A program made the position numbers and the translations under genes. The notes below the pieces were generated by a model. That model saw only the letters and a list, made by a program, of their open reading frames with translations, was not told where the DNA came from and ran no database searches. A stretch of 34,813 bases of DNA, taken from JADHLN01 sp965658435. Its GTDB lineage: Bacteria > Pseudomonadota > Alphaproteobacteria > Rickettsiales > JABIRX01. Positions 1 to 7,994 of this stretch are shown here, piece by piece. The stretch is taken from the NCBI GenBank assembly GCA_965658435.1, contig CBFHSE010000014.1:1-34813 (forward strand). Direction: 5' to 3'. How positions within the stretch are numbered: the first letter of the stretch is position 1; the number at the start of each line of letters is the position of its first letter.

Positions 1-1
1 A

Positions 2-421
2 TTATATTTTGCAGTAGAAAATAGAGATATTGAGGTGATTAAAGCTTTAAGAGATGCTCAATATGATTTTGCAGCAGATCAAGGTTATTCTAAAATAAAT
101 ATTAATAATTCTTTTATAGAATCGTATTCATCTTTATATCAAGCTATTAAAATGCAAGATGCTAATATGGTAGAACAACTTATTAAACTAGGTTATGATG
201 TAAGGTTAGATTCTGGTTATAAAAAAATAATGAATAGTGATATTGAATTTAGTAGTAGTATAAATTTAGCTGAAGGTTTAGTTCATGTAAATTCAGATAT
301 ACCAGATATAAATGAAGGTATAGTTAAATTACTTCATAGTAAACTTCCTAAGTCTTGGGTTGACAGAGGATGTTTCAGGAATGGTGTTAGCTCTTTAAAT
401 AGAGCGACAGGAATTCTTTGA
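2..421 (+). CDS. Ankyrin-repeat protein, 3' end only (5' truncated by window edge)
   Basis: The frame is open from the first bases of the window and ends in TGA. A GTG at 35 is an available start, but the codons before it read LYFAVENRDIEVIKALRDA, which fits an ankyrin helix pair, so the gene very probably begins outside the window. A second ankyrin-like unit follows (AIKMQDANMVEQLIKLGYDV), then a weaker third one (EGIVKLLHSKLP). No catalytic motif is visible. Ankyrin repeats bind proteins, and in host-associated Alphaproteobacteria they are often effectors or scaffolds; nothing here shows secretion. The gene runs convergently into trxB with a 4-base gap. The ankyrin call rests on two recognisable repeats. 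Confidence 0.6.
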   Translation, partial: LYFAVENRDIEVIKALRDAQYDFAADQGYSKININNSFIESYSSLYQAIKMQDANMVEQLIKLGYDVRLDSGYKKIMNSDIEFSSSINLAEGLVHVNSDIPDINEGIVKLLHSKLPKSWVDRGCFRNGVSSLNRATGIL

Positions 422-425
422 TTGT

Positions 426-1370
426 TTAATTTTCTGCAAGATATCTTTCTGCTTCCAATGCTGCCATACAACCAGTTCCTGCAGCGGTTACAGCTTGGCG
501 GTAAATTTGGTCTTGTACGTCACCTGCGGCATAAATCCCTGCTATATTAGTTTTCGTACTATCTGGTTCTGTTAGAATATAACCTGTTTTATCCATTTTT
601 ATAATATTTTTGAATAAATTAGTATTCGGACTATGGCCAATTGCAATAAAAATACCACTTACTTCTAAATCAGATATTATATTGGTTTTTATATTTTTAA
701 TTTTAGCTGAAGTAACTTTTTTATGTGGTTTATCTTCTCCAATTATTTCTTCTAGGGCAGAATCCCAAATAATTTGAATTTTGTCATGTTTTAAAAGACG
801 TTCTTGAAGCATTTTTTCAGCTCTTAATTTATCTCTTCTATGGATTAAATAAACTTTTTTAGCATGATTTGTTAGATATAAGGCTTCTTCAACAGCTGTG
901 TTACCTCCACCTATAACAGCTACATTTTTATCCTTGAAGAAAAAGCCATCACAGGTAGCGCAACCTGAAACACCAAAACCTTGAAATTTTGTTTCGCTTT
1001 CTAAACCAAGCCATTTTGCTTGAGCTCCTGTTGCAATTATAATAGATTCTGCATGATATTCATTGCCTGATAAGTCCCATGCTTTATATGGTTTTATAGT
1101 GAAGTCAATTTCTTCTATATTATCGTAAATTATTTCAGTTCCTACTTTATCTGCTTGTTTTTGCATTTGTTCCATTAACCATGGACCTTGAATAACATCG
1201 GCAAAGCCTGGGTAATTCTCAACATCAGTAGTGATTGTTAATTGACCACCTGGCTGCATTCCAGCTACCATAATTGGTTTTAAATTTGCTCTTGCTGCAT
1301 AAATTGCTGCACTATATCCTGCTGGACCTGAACCTATAATGAGGGTTTTTGTTTTTTTAACTGCTGACAT
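426..1370 (-). CDS. trxB: Thioredoxin reductase
   Basis: NADPH-dependent flavoenzyme that reduces thioredoxin in the cytoplasm. The 314-residue protein has the full low-molecular-weight TrxB layout: FAD dinucleotide motif GSGPAG near residues 13-18, redox-active CATC at 137-140 followed by DGFFF, NADPH-binding GGGNTA at 154-159, HRR at 177-179 that contacts the NADPH phosphate, and the second FAD signature GIYAAGDVQD near the C-terminus. Length is normal for the family. It is divergent from nadK across 65 bases, a sensible pairing because NAD kinase makes the NADP(H) that TrxB uses. The start is the ATG directly before SAVKKTKTLIIGSG. Confidence 0.97.
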   Translation of the reverse strand: MSAVKKTKTLIIGSGPAGYSAAIYAARANLKPIMVAGMQPGGQLTITTDVENYPGFADVIQGPWLMEQMQKQADKVGTEIIYDNIEEIDFTIKPYKAWDLSGNEYHAESIIIATGAQAKWLGLESETKFQGFGVSGCATCDGFFFKDKNVAVIGGGNTAVEEALYLTNHAKKVYLIHRRDKLRAEKMLQERLLKHDKIQIIWDSALEEIIGEDKPHKKVTSAKIKNIKTNIISDLEVSGIFIAIGHSPNTNLFKNIIKMDKTGYILTEPDSTKTNIAGIYAAGDVQDQIYRQAVTAAGTGCMAALEAERYLAEN

Positions 1371-1435
1371 TTGATAAAGATTTTGTTATTTATTTAATTT
1401 TTTTATAAACTTAAAGAAAAGTAAATGTTTTTTTT

Positions 1436-2212
1436 ATGAAATTAGGAATTATCGCTGATAAAAGTAAAATTGCTAGAGATGCATTTGATAAGTTAAAAAC
1501 TCTATATTCTTTAATTGATATAGAGAAAGAGCCAAATTCTGATATAGAAGTTTTAATAATTTTAGGTGGAGATGGCTTTATGTTACATTCAATGCATAAT
1601 TATTATAAAAGAGAAATTCCTTTTTACGGTATGAATTGTGGAACTATCGGTTTTTTATTAAATGAATATAAAATAGATAATTTATTACAAAGAATTAATA
1701 ACTCTAAAAAAACAAAGATTTTTCCTTTGGAAATGAAAGCTTTAGATGTTTCAGGTAATAATCATGAAATTTTGGCTTTTAATGAAGTTTCTATGTTAAG
1801 AGAGACTAGACAATCAACAGATATTAAAATTTTAATAGATGGAAAAGAAAGAATTACTAATTTGATTGCTGATGGTATTTTGGTTTCTACTCCAGCTGGA
1901 AGTAGTGCTTATAATTTTTCTGTTAAAGGTCCAATTATCCCTCTTAATAGTGATTTGTTAGCTTTAACTCCTATAAGTCCCTTTAGACCACGGCAATGGA
2001 GGGGTGCTTTGTTAAATGCTAGCCATAAGTTAGAATTTATTATTAATAATTATGAAAAAAGACCGGTTAGTTGCGTGGCTGATTACAGAGAGTTTAGAGA
2101 TGTAAAAAAGGTTGAGGTTAGGCAATCAAAAAATAATCCTGCCTATATTTTATTTGATGAATCTAATTTATTAGAAGAAAAAATTCTTACAGAGCAATTT
2201 TTAGCTGATTAA
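1436..2212 (+). CDS. nadK: NAD kinase
   Basis: Phosphorylates NAD to NADP in the cytosol. Family motifs are present in order: GGDG at 44-47 within ILGGDGFML, NCGTIGFL near 67-74, NEVS at 116-119, and DGILVSTPAGSSAY near 147-159 (the usual form is TPTGSTAY). At 258 residues it is at the short end for the family, with a compact N-terminal domain. The ATG at 1436 lies in a T-rich run without a visible Shine-Dalgarno; an ATG at 1425 is out of frame. It is divergent from trxB. A weak inverted repeat after the stop may end the transcript. Confidence 0.93.
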   Translation: MKLGIIADKSKIARDAFDKLKTLYSLIDIEKEPNSDIEVLIILGGDGFMLHSMHNYYKREIPFYGMNCGTIGFLLNEYKIDNLLQRINNSKKTKIFPLEMKALDVSGNNHEILAFNEVSMLRETRQSTDIKILIDGKERITNLIADGILVSTPAGSSAYNFSVKGPIIPLNSDLLALTPISPFRPRQWRGALLNASHKLEFIINNYEKRPVSCVADYREFRDVKKVEVRQSKNNPAYILFDESNLLEEKILTEQFLAD

Positions 2213-2236
2213 TTTATCTAGATAGCTAAATTCTTC
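2200..2236 (+). terminator. Weak candidate terminator after nadK
   Basis: TTTAGCT (2200-2206) and AGCTAAA (2224-2230) can pair around a 17-base loop, with a pyrimidine-rich run (2231-2240) after it. The stem is short, overlaps the nadK stop region and holds only two G-C pairs, so this is tentative. Confidence 0.2.
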
Positions 2237-2265
2237 TTTTCACTATCATAAAAATATGTTATAAT
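2237..2265 (+). promoter_or_regulatory. Sigma-70-type promoter for the S8 protease gene
   Basis: TTTTCA (2237-2242, 4 of 6 to the -35 consensus), a 17-base spacer, and a perfect TATAAT (2260-2265). The expected transcript start is 20-25 bases before the start codon at 2293. Confidence 0.5.
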
Positions 2266-2279
2266 TATCACTAATTATT

Positions 2280-2285
2280 AGGGTG
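2280..2285 (+). promoter_or_regulatory. Ribosome binding site of the S8 protease gene
   Basis: AGGGTG lies 7 bases before the ATG at 2293. Many genes in this window lack a clear Shine-Dalgarno, so this one helps fix the start. Confidence 0.55.
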
Positions 2286-2292
2286 TAATTAG

Positions 2293-4515
2293 ATGAGAAT
2301 ATTATGTTTTTTGACATTATTCGTTATTTATTCATGTGTTGGTGTTTCTTCTACTAAAGAGGTCATTGGCAATAGAGACAGTGAATATTCAGATTTTTTT
2401 ATTGAGAGAATTATTTTGCCAGATTTTTGTAAAGATGAGTGTAAAGCAGAAGATTTTGAAACAAAGGAATATAATGGAGTTGGTCAGAATTTCTTAGATA
2501 CTATAAATGCAGCAGATGCTTATGCATATTTAGCAAATCAAGGTAAAAATTGGGCAGGTAATGATGTTAAAGTTGCTGTTGTGGATACAGGGGTTGATTT
2601 ACATGATGATCTGCAAGATAATATTTTAAAGGATGAATCTGCTAGTAATTCATTATCTGATAGAAATGGTCATGGCACTCATGTAGCTGGGATAATTGCT
2701 GCATCTAAAAATAATGATGTTATGCATGGAGTGGCACCTAAAGCTAAAATTATTGCCATTAAATGGACAGGTTTATTTGGCGTTTACACTGGTATATATA
2801 ATTTTGATAATCATGTGATTGATACTAAAGCTTCGGTAGTTAATGGCAGCTTTGGATCAGCTAGACATAATACAATAACCTATAAAATGGCAAAACATCT
2901 TGTAGATGATGGTGTTGATAATTTGGTGCAGGTTTACGCAACAGGTAATTCTTATAAAAATAATCCAGGCTTTCCAGCTTATCATGCTGATCATATAGAA
3001 ATGAAAGGTAAGTTATTAGCAGTTGAGGCATTTGATATAGCTAGAGATAATATAGCTTTTTTTTCTAATAGATGTGGTATAATAAAAAGATGCTTAGCTG
3101 CACCAGGGGTAAATATATATTCAGCAATTCCTGGAGATAATAATTATGGTTATATGTCAGGAACATCAATGGCTGCTCCAATAGTATCTGGTGCTGTGGC
3201 TATTTTGCAATCTGCCTGGCCAACTTTAAATGGAAAAGAAATAGTAGATATTTTGCTTGAAACTACTACGCAGAAAAAAAATAATGTGAATTTATTAAAT
3301 TTAGCACAAGCTGTTAAACCAGTAGGTCAAAAACAAATTGTTATTTCTAATGAATTGGTGGCTATTTCTTATGATAAGACAAAATTATTAATTCCAAGCT
3401 CTTTTAGGAATGTTTTTAAAGAAGAGAAATTGCAAAGTTTTTTATCTCAAGCTGTATTTTTTGATGGTTTTAAAAGAGATTATAAAGCAAATTATAATGA
3501 TAAAATAAGTTTTTATGGAGCAAATAATAAATTGAGGGATTTGATTATAAAAAATAATGAAGCTGAAAATGTTAATTTAGGATTTTCAGATTTAAAATTA
3601 AATTTTTCTCATAAAAAAAATAAATTAGATAATTATTTATTTTTAACATCAGAAAGTAAAAAGAGTGACCTTGATTTAGAAAATATCTCTTTTTTTAAAA
3701 ATTATAAAAAGTTTAATTTTAGTTTTGTTAAATCTAATAATTATGCAATTAACGATTCTACTGCTAAATTTGCTCATAAATTTAATTTATTAAGTCGGGA
3801 GAATTTTAATGGTTATTTTACAAAAATTACTGATGACTTATTAAAATTTGCAGTAGATTATAAATTTAATTTTAATTCTAATTTTAAACTTGAATTCGCA
3901 AAAGCTAATTTAAATAATGAAATAGGTGATATAGCTATAGTCAATAGCTCTTATAAGAAAATTTTTAAAAATCTTTCTTTAGATTTATCTCACCAATTAA
4001 TAAAAGAAGAAAACTCCATGCTTGGTATTGCTGGTATTGATGGTTTTTCTAGTGTTGATAATTCAAAAACTAATGGAATATCTTTAGCGCTTGAATATGA
4101 CTGGGGCAAGAATAAATTTTTAAGTAAATATGCTATTTTGGATGCAAAATATAATAATCAATCTCATAGATTATTAGAATTATCTCAAAATTTGCGTTCT
4201 AGTAATTTTATAGTTTCTTATATTAGGAATATGTCTAAATTTGATATGGGTTTTGCATTTTCAACTCCTATGCAAATTGAAAAAGGTTCTATGAAATTTA
4301 CTATGCCTACAGGTTATGACTTAGATGGAAATGTTAAGTTTGCTGAATATAATATGGATTTATCAGGCCATAAAAAATATGATTACGAGATATTTTTTGT
4401 TAAAGAGAATTATAATTCTAGGTTAAATTTTAATTTAAATTTAGAACAACAAAAATTTAGCAATGGCAGTAAATATGAAGTTGAAGCTTTAATTGCTTTT
4501 AGCAAATTCTTTTAA
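2293..4515 (+). CDS. Exported subtilisin-like (S8) serine protease with C-terminal barrel-like region; probable autotransporter
   Basis: The 740-residue protein opens with a hydrophobic signal (residues 2-14) ending in IYSC at 12-15, a near-lipobox, so it may be a lipoprotein. The S8 catalytic domain (about 75-340) has the triad in order: Asp98 in VAVVDTG, His127 in NGHGTHVAG, Ser292 in SGTSMAAP, with the oxyanion Asn219 in ATGNS. The remaining roughly 390 residues are Asn/Lys/Ser-rich with alternating hydrophobic strands and end in Phe-Phe, as outer-membrane barrels do. Subtilase passenger plus C-terminal barrel is the known autotransporter layout; NalP of Neisseria also combines S8, lipobox and barrel. 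The barrel call is by pattern only. Its last codons overlap convergent recO by 27 bases. It has its own promoter and Shine-Dalgarno. Confidence 0.8.
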   Translation: MRILCFLTLFVIYSCVGVSSTKEVIGNRDSEYSDFFIERIILPDFCKDECKAEDFETKEYNGVGQNFLDTINAADAYAYLANQGKNWAGNDVKVAVVDTGVDLHDDLQDNILKDESASNSLSDRNGHGTHVAGIIAASKNNDVMHGVAPKAKIIAIKWTGLFGVYTGIYNFDNHVIDTKASVVNGSFGSARHNTITYKMAKHLVDDGVDNLVQVYATGNSYKNNPGFPAYHADHIEMKGKLLAVEAFDIARDNIAFFSNRCGIIKRCLAAPGVNIYSAIPGDNNYGYMSGTSMAAPIVSGAVAILQSAWPTLNGKEIVDILLETTTQKKNNVNLLNLAQAVKPVGQKQIVISNELVAISYDKTKLLIPSSFRNVFKEEKLQSFLSQAVFFDGFKRDYKANYNDKISFYGANNKLRDLIIKNNEAENVNLGFSDLKLNFSHKKNKLDNYLFLTSESKKSDLDLENISFFKNYKKFNFSFVKSNNYAINDSTAKFAHKFNLLSRENFNGYFTKITDDLLKFAVDYKFNFNSNFKLEFAKANLNNEIGDIAIVNSSYKKIFKNLSLDLSHQLIKEENSMLGIAGIDGFSSVDNSKTNGISLALEYDWGKNKFLSKYAILDAKYNNQSHRLLELSQNLRSSNFIVSYIRNMSKFDMGFAFSTPMQIEKGSMKFTMPTGYDLDGNVKFAEYNMDLSGHKKYDYEIFFVKENYNSRLNFNLNLEQQKFSNGSKYEVEALIAFSKFF

Positions 4516-5214
4516 AAGTAAATTTCTGGCAAAGGGTATTTTTTTGTTATTTGGAGCAAAAATATGTTTGTTTAAGAAATATTCATTAATTTTAAAAATT
4601 TTATTATAATCAGTTTTTAAGGCAGTTTGATTTCTTTTTTTAAAGAATTCAGGCATAATAAATAATTTTTCATGATAAGGTGCGCCAATTTTTTGGCATA
4701 TTGCATGCCCAGTTTTTGGAGATATATAAAATAAATTGTTATTATCACCTGTAACTGAGCATTGTTTTAAATCTAAGCCAAAGCCAAGATCATTTAATAG
4801 TTTAAGTTCAAAATTTATATATGATTCAAAGCTTAATTCATTGTTAATTAAATGGTTTAAATAATTCATTAAATATTGATATAAATTTTCATAATTCATA
4901 CCAATTTGTAATGCTATAGCTAACATTTCGCTTATGTTTTTAAGTGTGATTATTTTTTTGTTATTTGTTATGAATTTAGCATTATAATTTGTAATTATTT
5001 CAGCATGGGAAAAATTTCCTAAGCTATTTTCATTGCGAGATTTTTTTGTGCCGTAAATTAAATTGCCAATTTGATATAATGTTTGCATTTTTTTGCTCAT
5101 TGCTCCTTTTACATAGGCTGAAAATAGATTTTCTTTAGCAAAAAAACTAATGATTAATGCAGATTCAGAATGTTTAAATTTATTAATTATTAATGCCTCT
5201 CCTTGCCAGAACAT
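4489..5214 (-). CDS. recO: DNA repair protein RecO
   Basis: RecO loads RecA at gaps together with RecF and RecR. The 241-residue protein shows the family pattern: N-terminal OB-fold beginning with W-x-G-E-A-L-I-I, then SALIISFFAKENLFSAYVKG, the patch around QIGNLIYG, LGNFSHAEII, and the C-terminal CSVTG...FYISPKTGHAIC region of alphaproteobacterial RecO. Length is normal. The 3' end overlaps the 3' end of the S8 protease gene by 27 bases on the opposite strand. An A/T-only palindrome begins 6 bases upstream of its ATG, and no Shine-Dalgarno is visible. Confidence 0.9.
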   Translation of the reverse strand: MFWQGEALIINKFKHSESALIISFFAKENLFSAYVKGAMSKKMQTLYQIGNLIYGTKKSRNENSLGNFSHAEIITNYNAKFITNNKKIITLKNISEMLAIALQIGMNYENLYQYLMNYLNHLINNELSFESYINFELKLLNDLGFGLDLKQCSVTGDNNNLFYISPKTGHAICQKIGAPYHEKLFIMPEFFKKRNQTALKTDYNKIFKINEYFLNKHIFAPNNKKIPFARNLLLKEFAKSN

Positions 5215-5219
5215 ATTTT

Positions 5220-5243
5220 AAAATATTAAAATTTTAATATTTT
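5220..5243. repeat. 24-base perfect palindrome upstream of recO
   Basis: Positions 5220-5231 and 5232-5243 are exact reverse complements with no loop, built only of A and T. It begins 6 bases before the recO start codon. It could be an operator or a hairpin affecting recO translation, or a chance product of local AT richness. Confidence 0.5.
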
Positions 5244-5260
5244 GCTAGATGATTATTTTC

Positions 5261-5334
5261 TTGTCGAGAATAAATTTACATTTATTTCAGCAATTAAGGT
5301 ATTAAATATGTAAATCTCAGGCTACTATCGACAA
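5261..5334. repeat. Nested inverted repeats in the recO-parC gap
   Basis: Outer arms TTGTCGA (5261-5267) and TCGACAA (5328-5334) enclose inner arms ATTTACAT (5274-5281) and ATGTAAAT (5308-5315). The spacing allows one long stem-loop with internal bulges. In so AT-rich a sequence the TCGA-containing outer arms stand out. Function is unknown; it may be part of a structured RNA or a protein-binding site. Confidence 0.35.
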
Positions 5335-5383
5335 AATTGATCTTTATTTACTATTTCTTTTAAATTAAATAAGGGGTTCTTTA

Positions 5384-5584
5384 ATGTTGCAATTACTTTA
5401 TGTAGATCTCTATAAAGATTATCAAACCTTTTGGTATTTTACTGCTTTCTTATTAAAGATTGGTCTGGATTTGCTCTATCTGCTCTCATGGATAAATTTT
5501 TCTGAGTTATATTATACCATAAATTTTATGCTACTAAAACAAAAACTTGCTGTTTTAGACAAGATAATTATGTTAAGCTTTTAA
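5384..5584 (+). CDS. Doubtful small hydrophobic ORF, 66 residues
   Basis: I do not recognise this product. In favour: AAGGGG at 5371-5376 lies 7 bases before the ATG, a better Shine-Dalgarno than most real genes here have, and the protein has a hydrophobic stretch (about residues 17-36) that could span a membrane. Against: its leucine codons include several CTC and CTG, which neighbouring genes rarely use, and it has no recognisable motif. It ends 7 bases before parC. The rest of the 377-base gap (5215-5591) holds the two palindromic structures listed separately and no other gene that I can see. It may be a non-coding RNA region or a decayed gene. Confidence 0.25.
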   Translation: MLQLLYVDLYKDYQTFWYFTAFLLKIGLDLLYLLSWINFSELYYTINFMLLKQKLAVLDKIIMLSF

Positions 5585-5591
5585 AAATGAA

Positions 5592-7805
5592 ATGATTGAA
5601 AAAGATTTTAATGTCAATTTTGCTGATGCTTTAGGCGAAAGATATATCACCTATGCTATGGCAACCATAATGTCGCGTTCCTTACCTGATGTAAGAGATG
5701 GTATTAAACCTGTGCATAGAAGGTTGCTATATGCGATGTTGAAATTGAGGTTAGATCCAGAATCTGGTTTTAAAAAATGTGCAAGAGTTGTTGGAGATGT
5801 GATTGGTAAATATCACCCTCATGGTGATCAAGCAGTTTATGACGCATTAGTTAGGTTGGCTCAATCTTTTGCGGTTCGTTATCCATTGGTTGAAGGGCAA
5901 GGGAATTTTGGTTCAATAGATGGAGATAATGCAGCTGCTATGCGTTATACCGAGGCAAAGCTTACCAGGGTTGCTATGCTTTTATTAGAAGATATTGATA
6001 AAGATGTAGTATCTTTTAAAAATACCTATGATGATTCAGATATTGAGCCTTTGATATTGCCTGGAAAATTTCCAAATTTACTTGCAAATGGTAGTGAGGG
6101 AATTGCAGTTGGTATGGCTACTTCAATTCCACCACATAATGCTTCTGAAATATTTCAAGCTTTGATTGCTTTATTAGATGATAAGGATATTTCTGTAGCG
6201 AAATTATGTTCTTATATTAAAGCTCCAGATTTTCCTACTGGAGGAGTAATATATGAATCGGAGGAGGCGATAATAAAATCATACCAAACAGGTAAAGGTT
6301 CTTTTAAAGTTAGAGCAAAATGGCATAAAGAAGATTTGGGTAAGGGGTTGTATAAAATTATTATTACAGAAATTCCTTATCAGGTTCAGAAATCTCGTTT
6401 AATTGAAAAAATTGCCGATTTATATAAGCAAAAAAAATTAACATTGCTTGGCTCTATTCAAGATGAATCAGATGCTGATCTTAGAATTATTATCGAACCA
6501 AAAACTAGAAATATAGATTCTAATTTATTGATGGAGCAGCTTTTTAAATTTACTGAGCTAGAAAATAAATTTTATCTAAATATGAATGTTTTAAACTCGC
6601 ATACTAAGCCTCACATTATGAGTTTAAAGCAAGTATTAGAGGAGTTTATTGAGCATAGATATGTGGTTATGAGGAGAAAATCTAATTATCTATTAGATAA
6701 GATAATTAATAGGCTAGAAATTTTAGATGGTTATTTAATTGCCTATCTCAATTTAGATAAATTAATCGCCATAATTAGAGATAATGATGAGCCTAAGCCG
6801 CTTATTATTAAGGAATTTTCTTTAACAGATAATCAAGCGGAAGCGATTTTAAATATGAAATTGCGCTCTTTAAGAAAATTAGAAGAGTTTAAAATTAAAG
6901 CAGAAAGAGATAATTTAGTTAAGGAAAGAGATTTTTATGAGAAGTTATTAGCCTCAAAAGCTATGCAAAAAAAAGAATTATTAAAGGAGTTTAAAGAATT
7001 AAAGGATGAGTTCAGTAAAGATGAGGGTGGTTATGCTCGTAAGACTGAAATTATTCATAACGAATTAACTGTAAATTTTGATGAAAAATCCTTTATTGAG
7101 TCAGAAAAGGTTACTCTTATATCCTCTAAGCTTGGTTGGCTTAGAATTATAAATGGCCATGCACAAGATATGGATAAGTTAAAATTTAAAACAGGTGACG
7201 AGCCTAAATTTAATTTAGAGCTTAATTCCTTGGATAAAATTTTGCTTATTGCCTTATCTGGTAAATTTTTTATGTTGGATGTCCATAAATTACCTAGAGG
7301 AAGAGGTGATGGGCAGCCTATTAATAGTATCGTAGATATTGCGAATCCAGCGAATATTTTAAAAATATGTAAATATGAAGCAAATAAGGAGTATGTTTTA
7401 GCTACTAAATTTGGGCTTGGTTTTAGAGTTGCTGCTAAAGATTTGATTTCACAAACAAAAACAGGTAAGCAAATAGTTAATTTAGCTAATAATGATAAGC
7501 TTATCGCTTGTTCTGAAATAAATGAGGGTGATGATACAATAATATTAGTTAATAGTAATAGAAAAATGCTAATATTTAAAATATCTGAGTTGCCAAAAAT
7601 GCAAAGAGGTAAGGGTGTTATTTTACAACGTCAGGTTGATTCGGAATTATGTGATGTTAAATCTATTAATTTTTCAGAAGGGTTAGCATGGCAAGCTGGT
7701 AAGCAGGTTAGGCAAGAAAAAGACCTGAGAGCTTGGCTTGGCAAGAGAGCATCGAAAGGCAGTATGGTTCCTTTTGGATTTCCAAAATCATGTAAATTCA
7801 GTTAA
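5592..7805 (+). CDS. parC: DNA topoisomerase IV subunit A
   Basis: ParC cuts and religates DNA with ParE to decatenate chromosomes. The 737-residue protein has the type IIA layout: MIEKDFNVNFADALGERY start, winged-helix region with PVHRRLLYAM, KYHPHGDQAVYDALVRLAQ, and catalytic Tyr119 in AAAMRYTEAKL. A tower/coiled-coil region with many K/E residues spans about 430-490. A short beta-pinwheel C-terminal domain ends in WLGKRASKGSMVPFGFPKSCKF, the ending I associate with alphaproteobacterial ParC rather than GyrA; the GyrA box is not intact. In the quinolone-determining region the position of E. coli Ser80 is Gln80 and that of Glu84 is Asp84. A strong terminator follows. Confidence 0.92.
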   Translation: MIEKDFNVNFADALGERYITYAMATIMSRSLPDVRDGIKPVHRRLLYAMLKLRLDPESGFKKCARVVGDVIGKYHPHGDQAVYDALVRLAQSFAVRYPLVEGQGNFGSIDGDNAAAMRYTEAKLTRVAMLLLEDIDKDVVSFKNTYDDSDIEPLILPGKFPNLLANGSEGIAVGMATSIPPHNASEIFQALIALLDDKDISVAKLCSYIKAPDFPTGGVIYESEEAIIKSYQTGKGSFKVRAKWHKEDLGKGLYKIIITEIPYQVQKSRLIEKIADLYKQKKLTLLGSIQDESDADLRIIIEPKTRNIDSNLLMEQLFKFTELENKFYLNMNVLNSHTKPHIMSLKQVLEEFIEHRYVVMRRKSNYLLDKIINRLEILDGYLIAYLNLDKLIAIIRDNDEPKPLIIKEFSLTDNQAEAILNMKLRSLRKLEEFKIKAERDNLVKERDFYEKLLASKAMQKKELLKEFKELKDEFSKDEGGYARKTEIIHNELTVNFDEKSFIESEKVTLISSKLGWLRIINGHAQDMDKLKFKTGDEPKFNLELNSLDKILLIALSGKFFMLDVHKLPRGRGDGQPINSIVDIANPANILKICKYEANKEYVLATKFGLGFRVAAKDLISQTKTGKQIVNLANNDKLIACSEINEGDDTIILVNSNRKMLIFKISELPKMQRGKGVILQRQVDSELCDVKSINFSEGLAWQAGKQVRQEKDLRAWLGKRASKGSMVPFGFPKSCKFS

Positions 7806-7830
7806 TTTAAAAAAAAAGCTAAATTAATGC

Positions 7831-7859
7831 TTGCATCTTGTTAATTATGTTGTTATAAC
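7831..7859 (+). promoter_or_regulatory. Possible promoter between parC and its terminator
   Basis: TTGCAT (7831-7836), a 17-base spacer, and TATAAC (7854-7859). With the terminator at 7887-7919 it would produce a transcript of only about 50-60 bases. The -35 match is weak. Confidence 0.2.
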
Positions 7860-7886
7860 TATTACATCATCATCATATCTCTCTCT

Positions 7887-7919
7887 AAAGGCTGGTTTTT
7901 AACCAGCCTTTACTTTTTT
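7887..7919 (+). terminator. Strong intrinsic terminator after parC
   Basis: AAAGGCTGGTT (7887-7897) pairs perfectly with AACCAGCCTTT (7901-7911) around a TTT loop, and six T residues follow at 7914-7919. It is the only G+C-containing, fully paired terminator I found in the window. Confidence 0.85.
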
Positions 7920-7983
7920 AACTTTTCAACTTTTACTAGATTTTTAAATTTAAATCATTAAGCATTCTTATTTATAGTTTTTT

Positions 7984-7989
7984 AAGGTG
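7984..7989 (+). promoter_or_regulatory. Ribosome binding site of the basic repeat protein gene
   Basis: AAGGTG lies 5 bases upstream of the ATG at 7995, and supports both the start and the reality of this otherwise unrecognised gene. Confidence 0.5.
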
Positions 7990-7994
7990 TTTAA

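Noticed and set aside
5592..7805. GyrA instead of ParC
   Set aside because: The C-terminal domain is short, lacks an intact GyrA box and has the alphaproteobacterial ParC ending.
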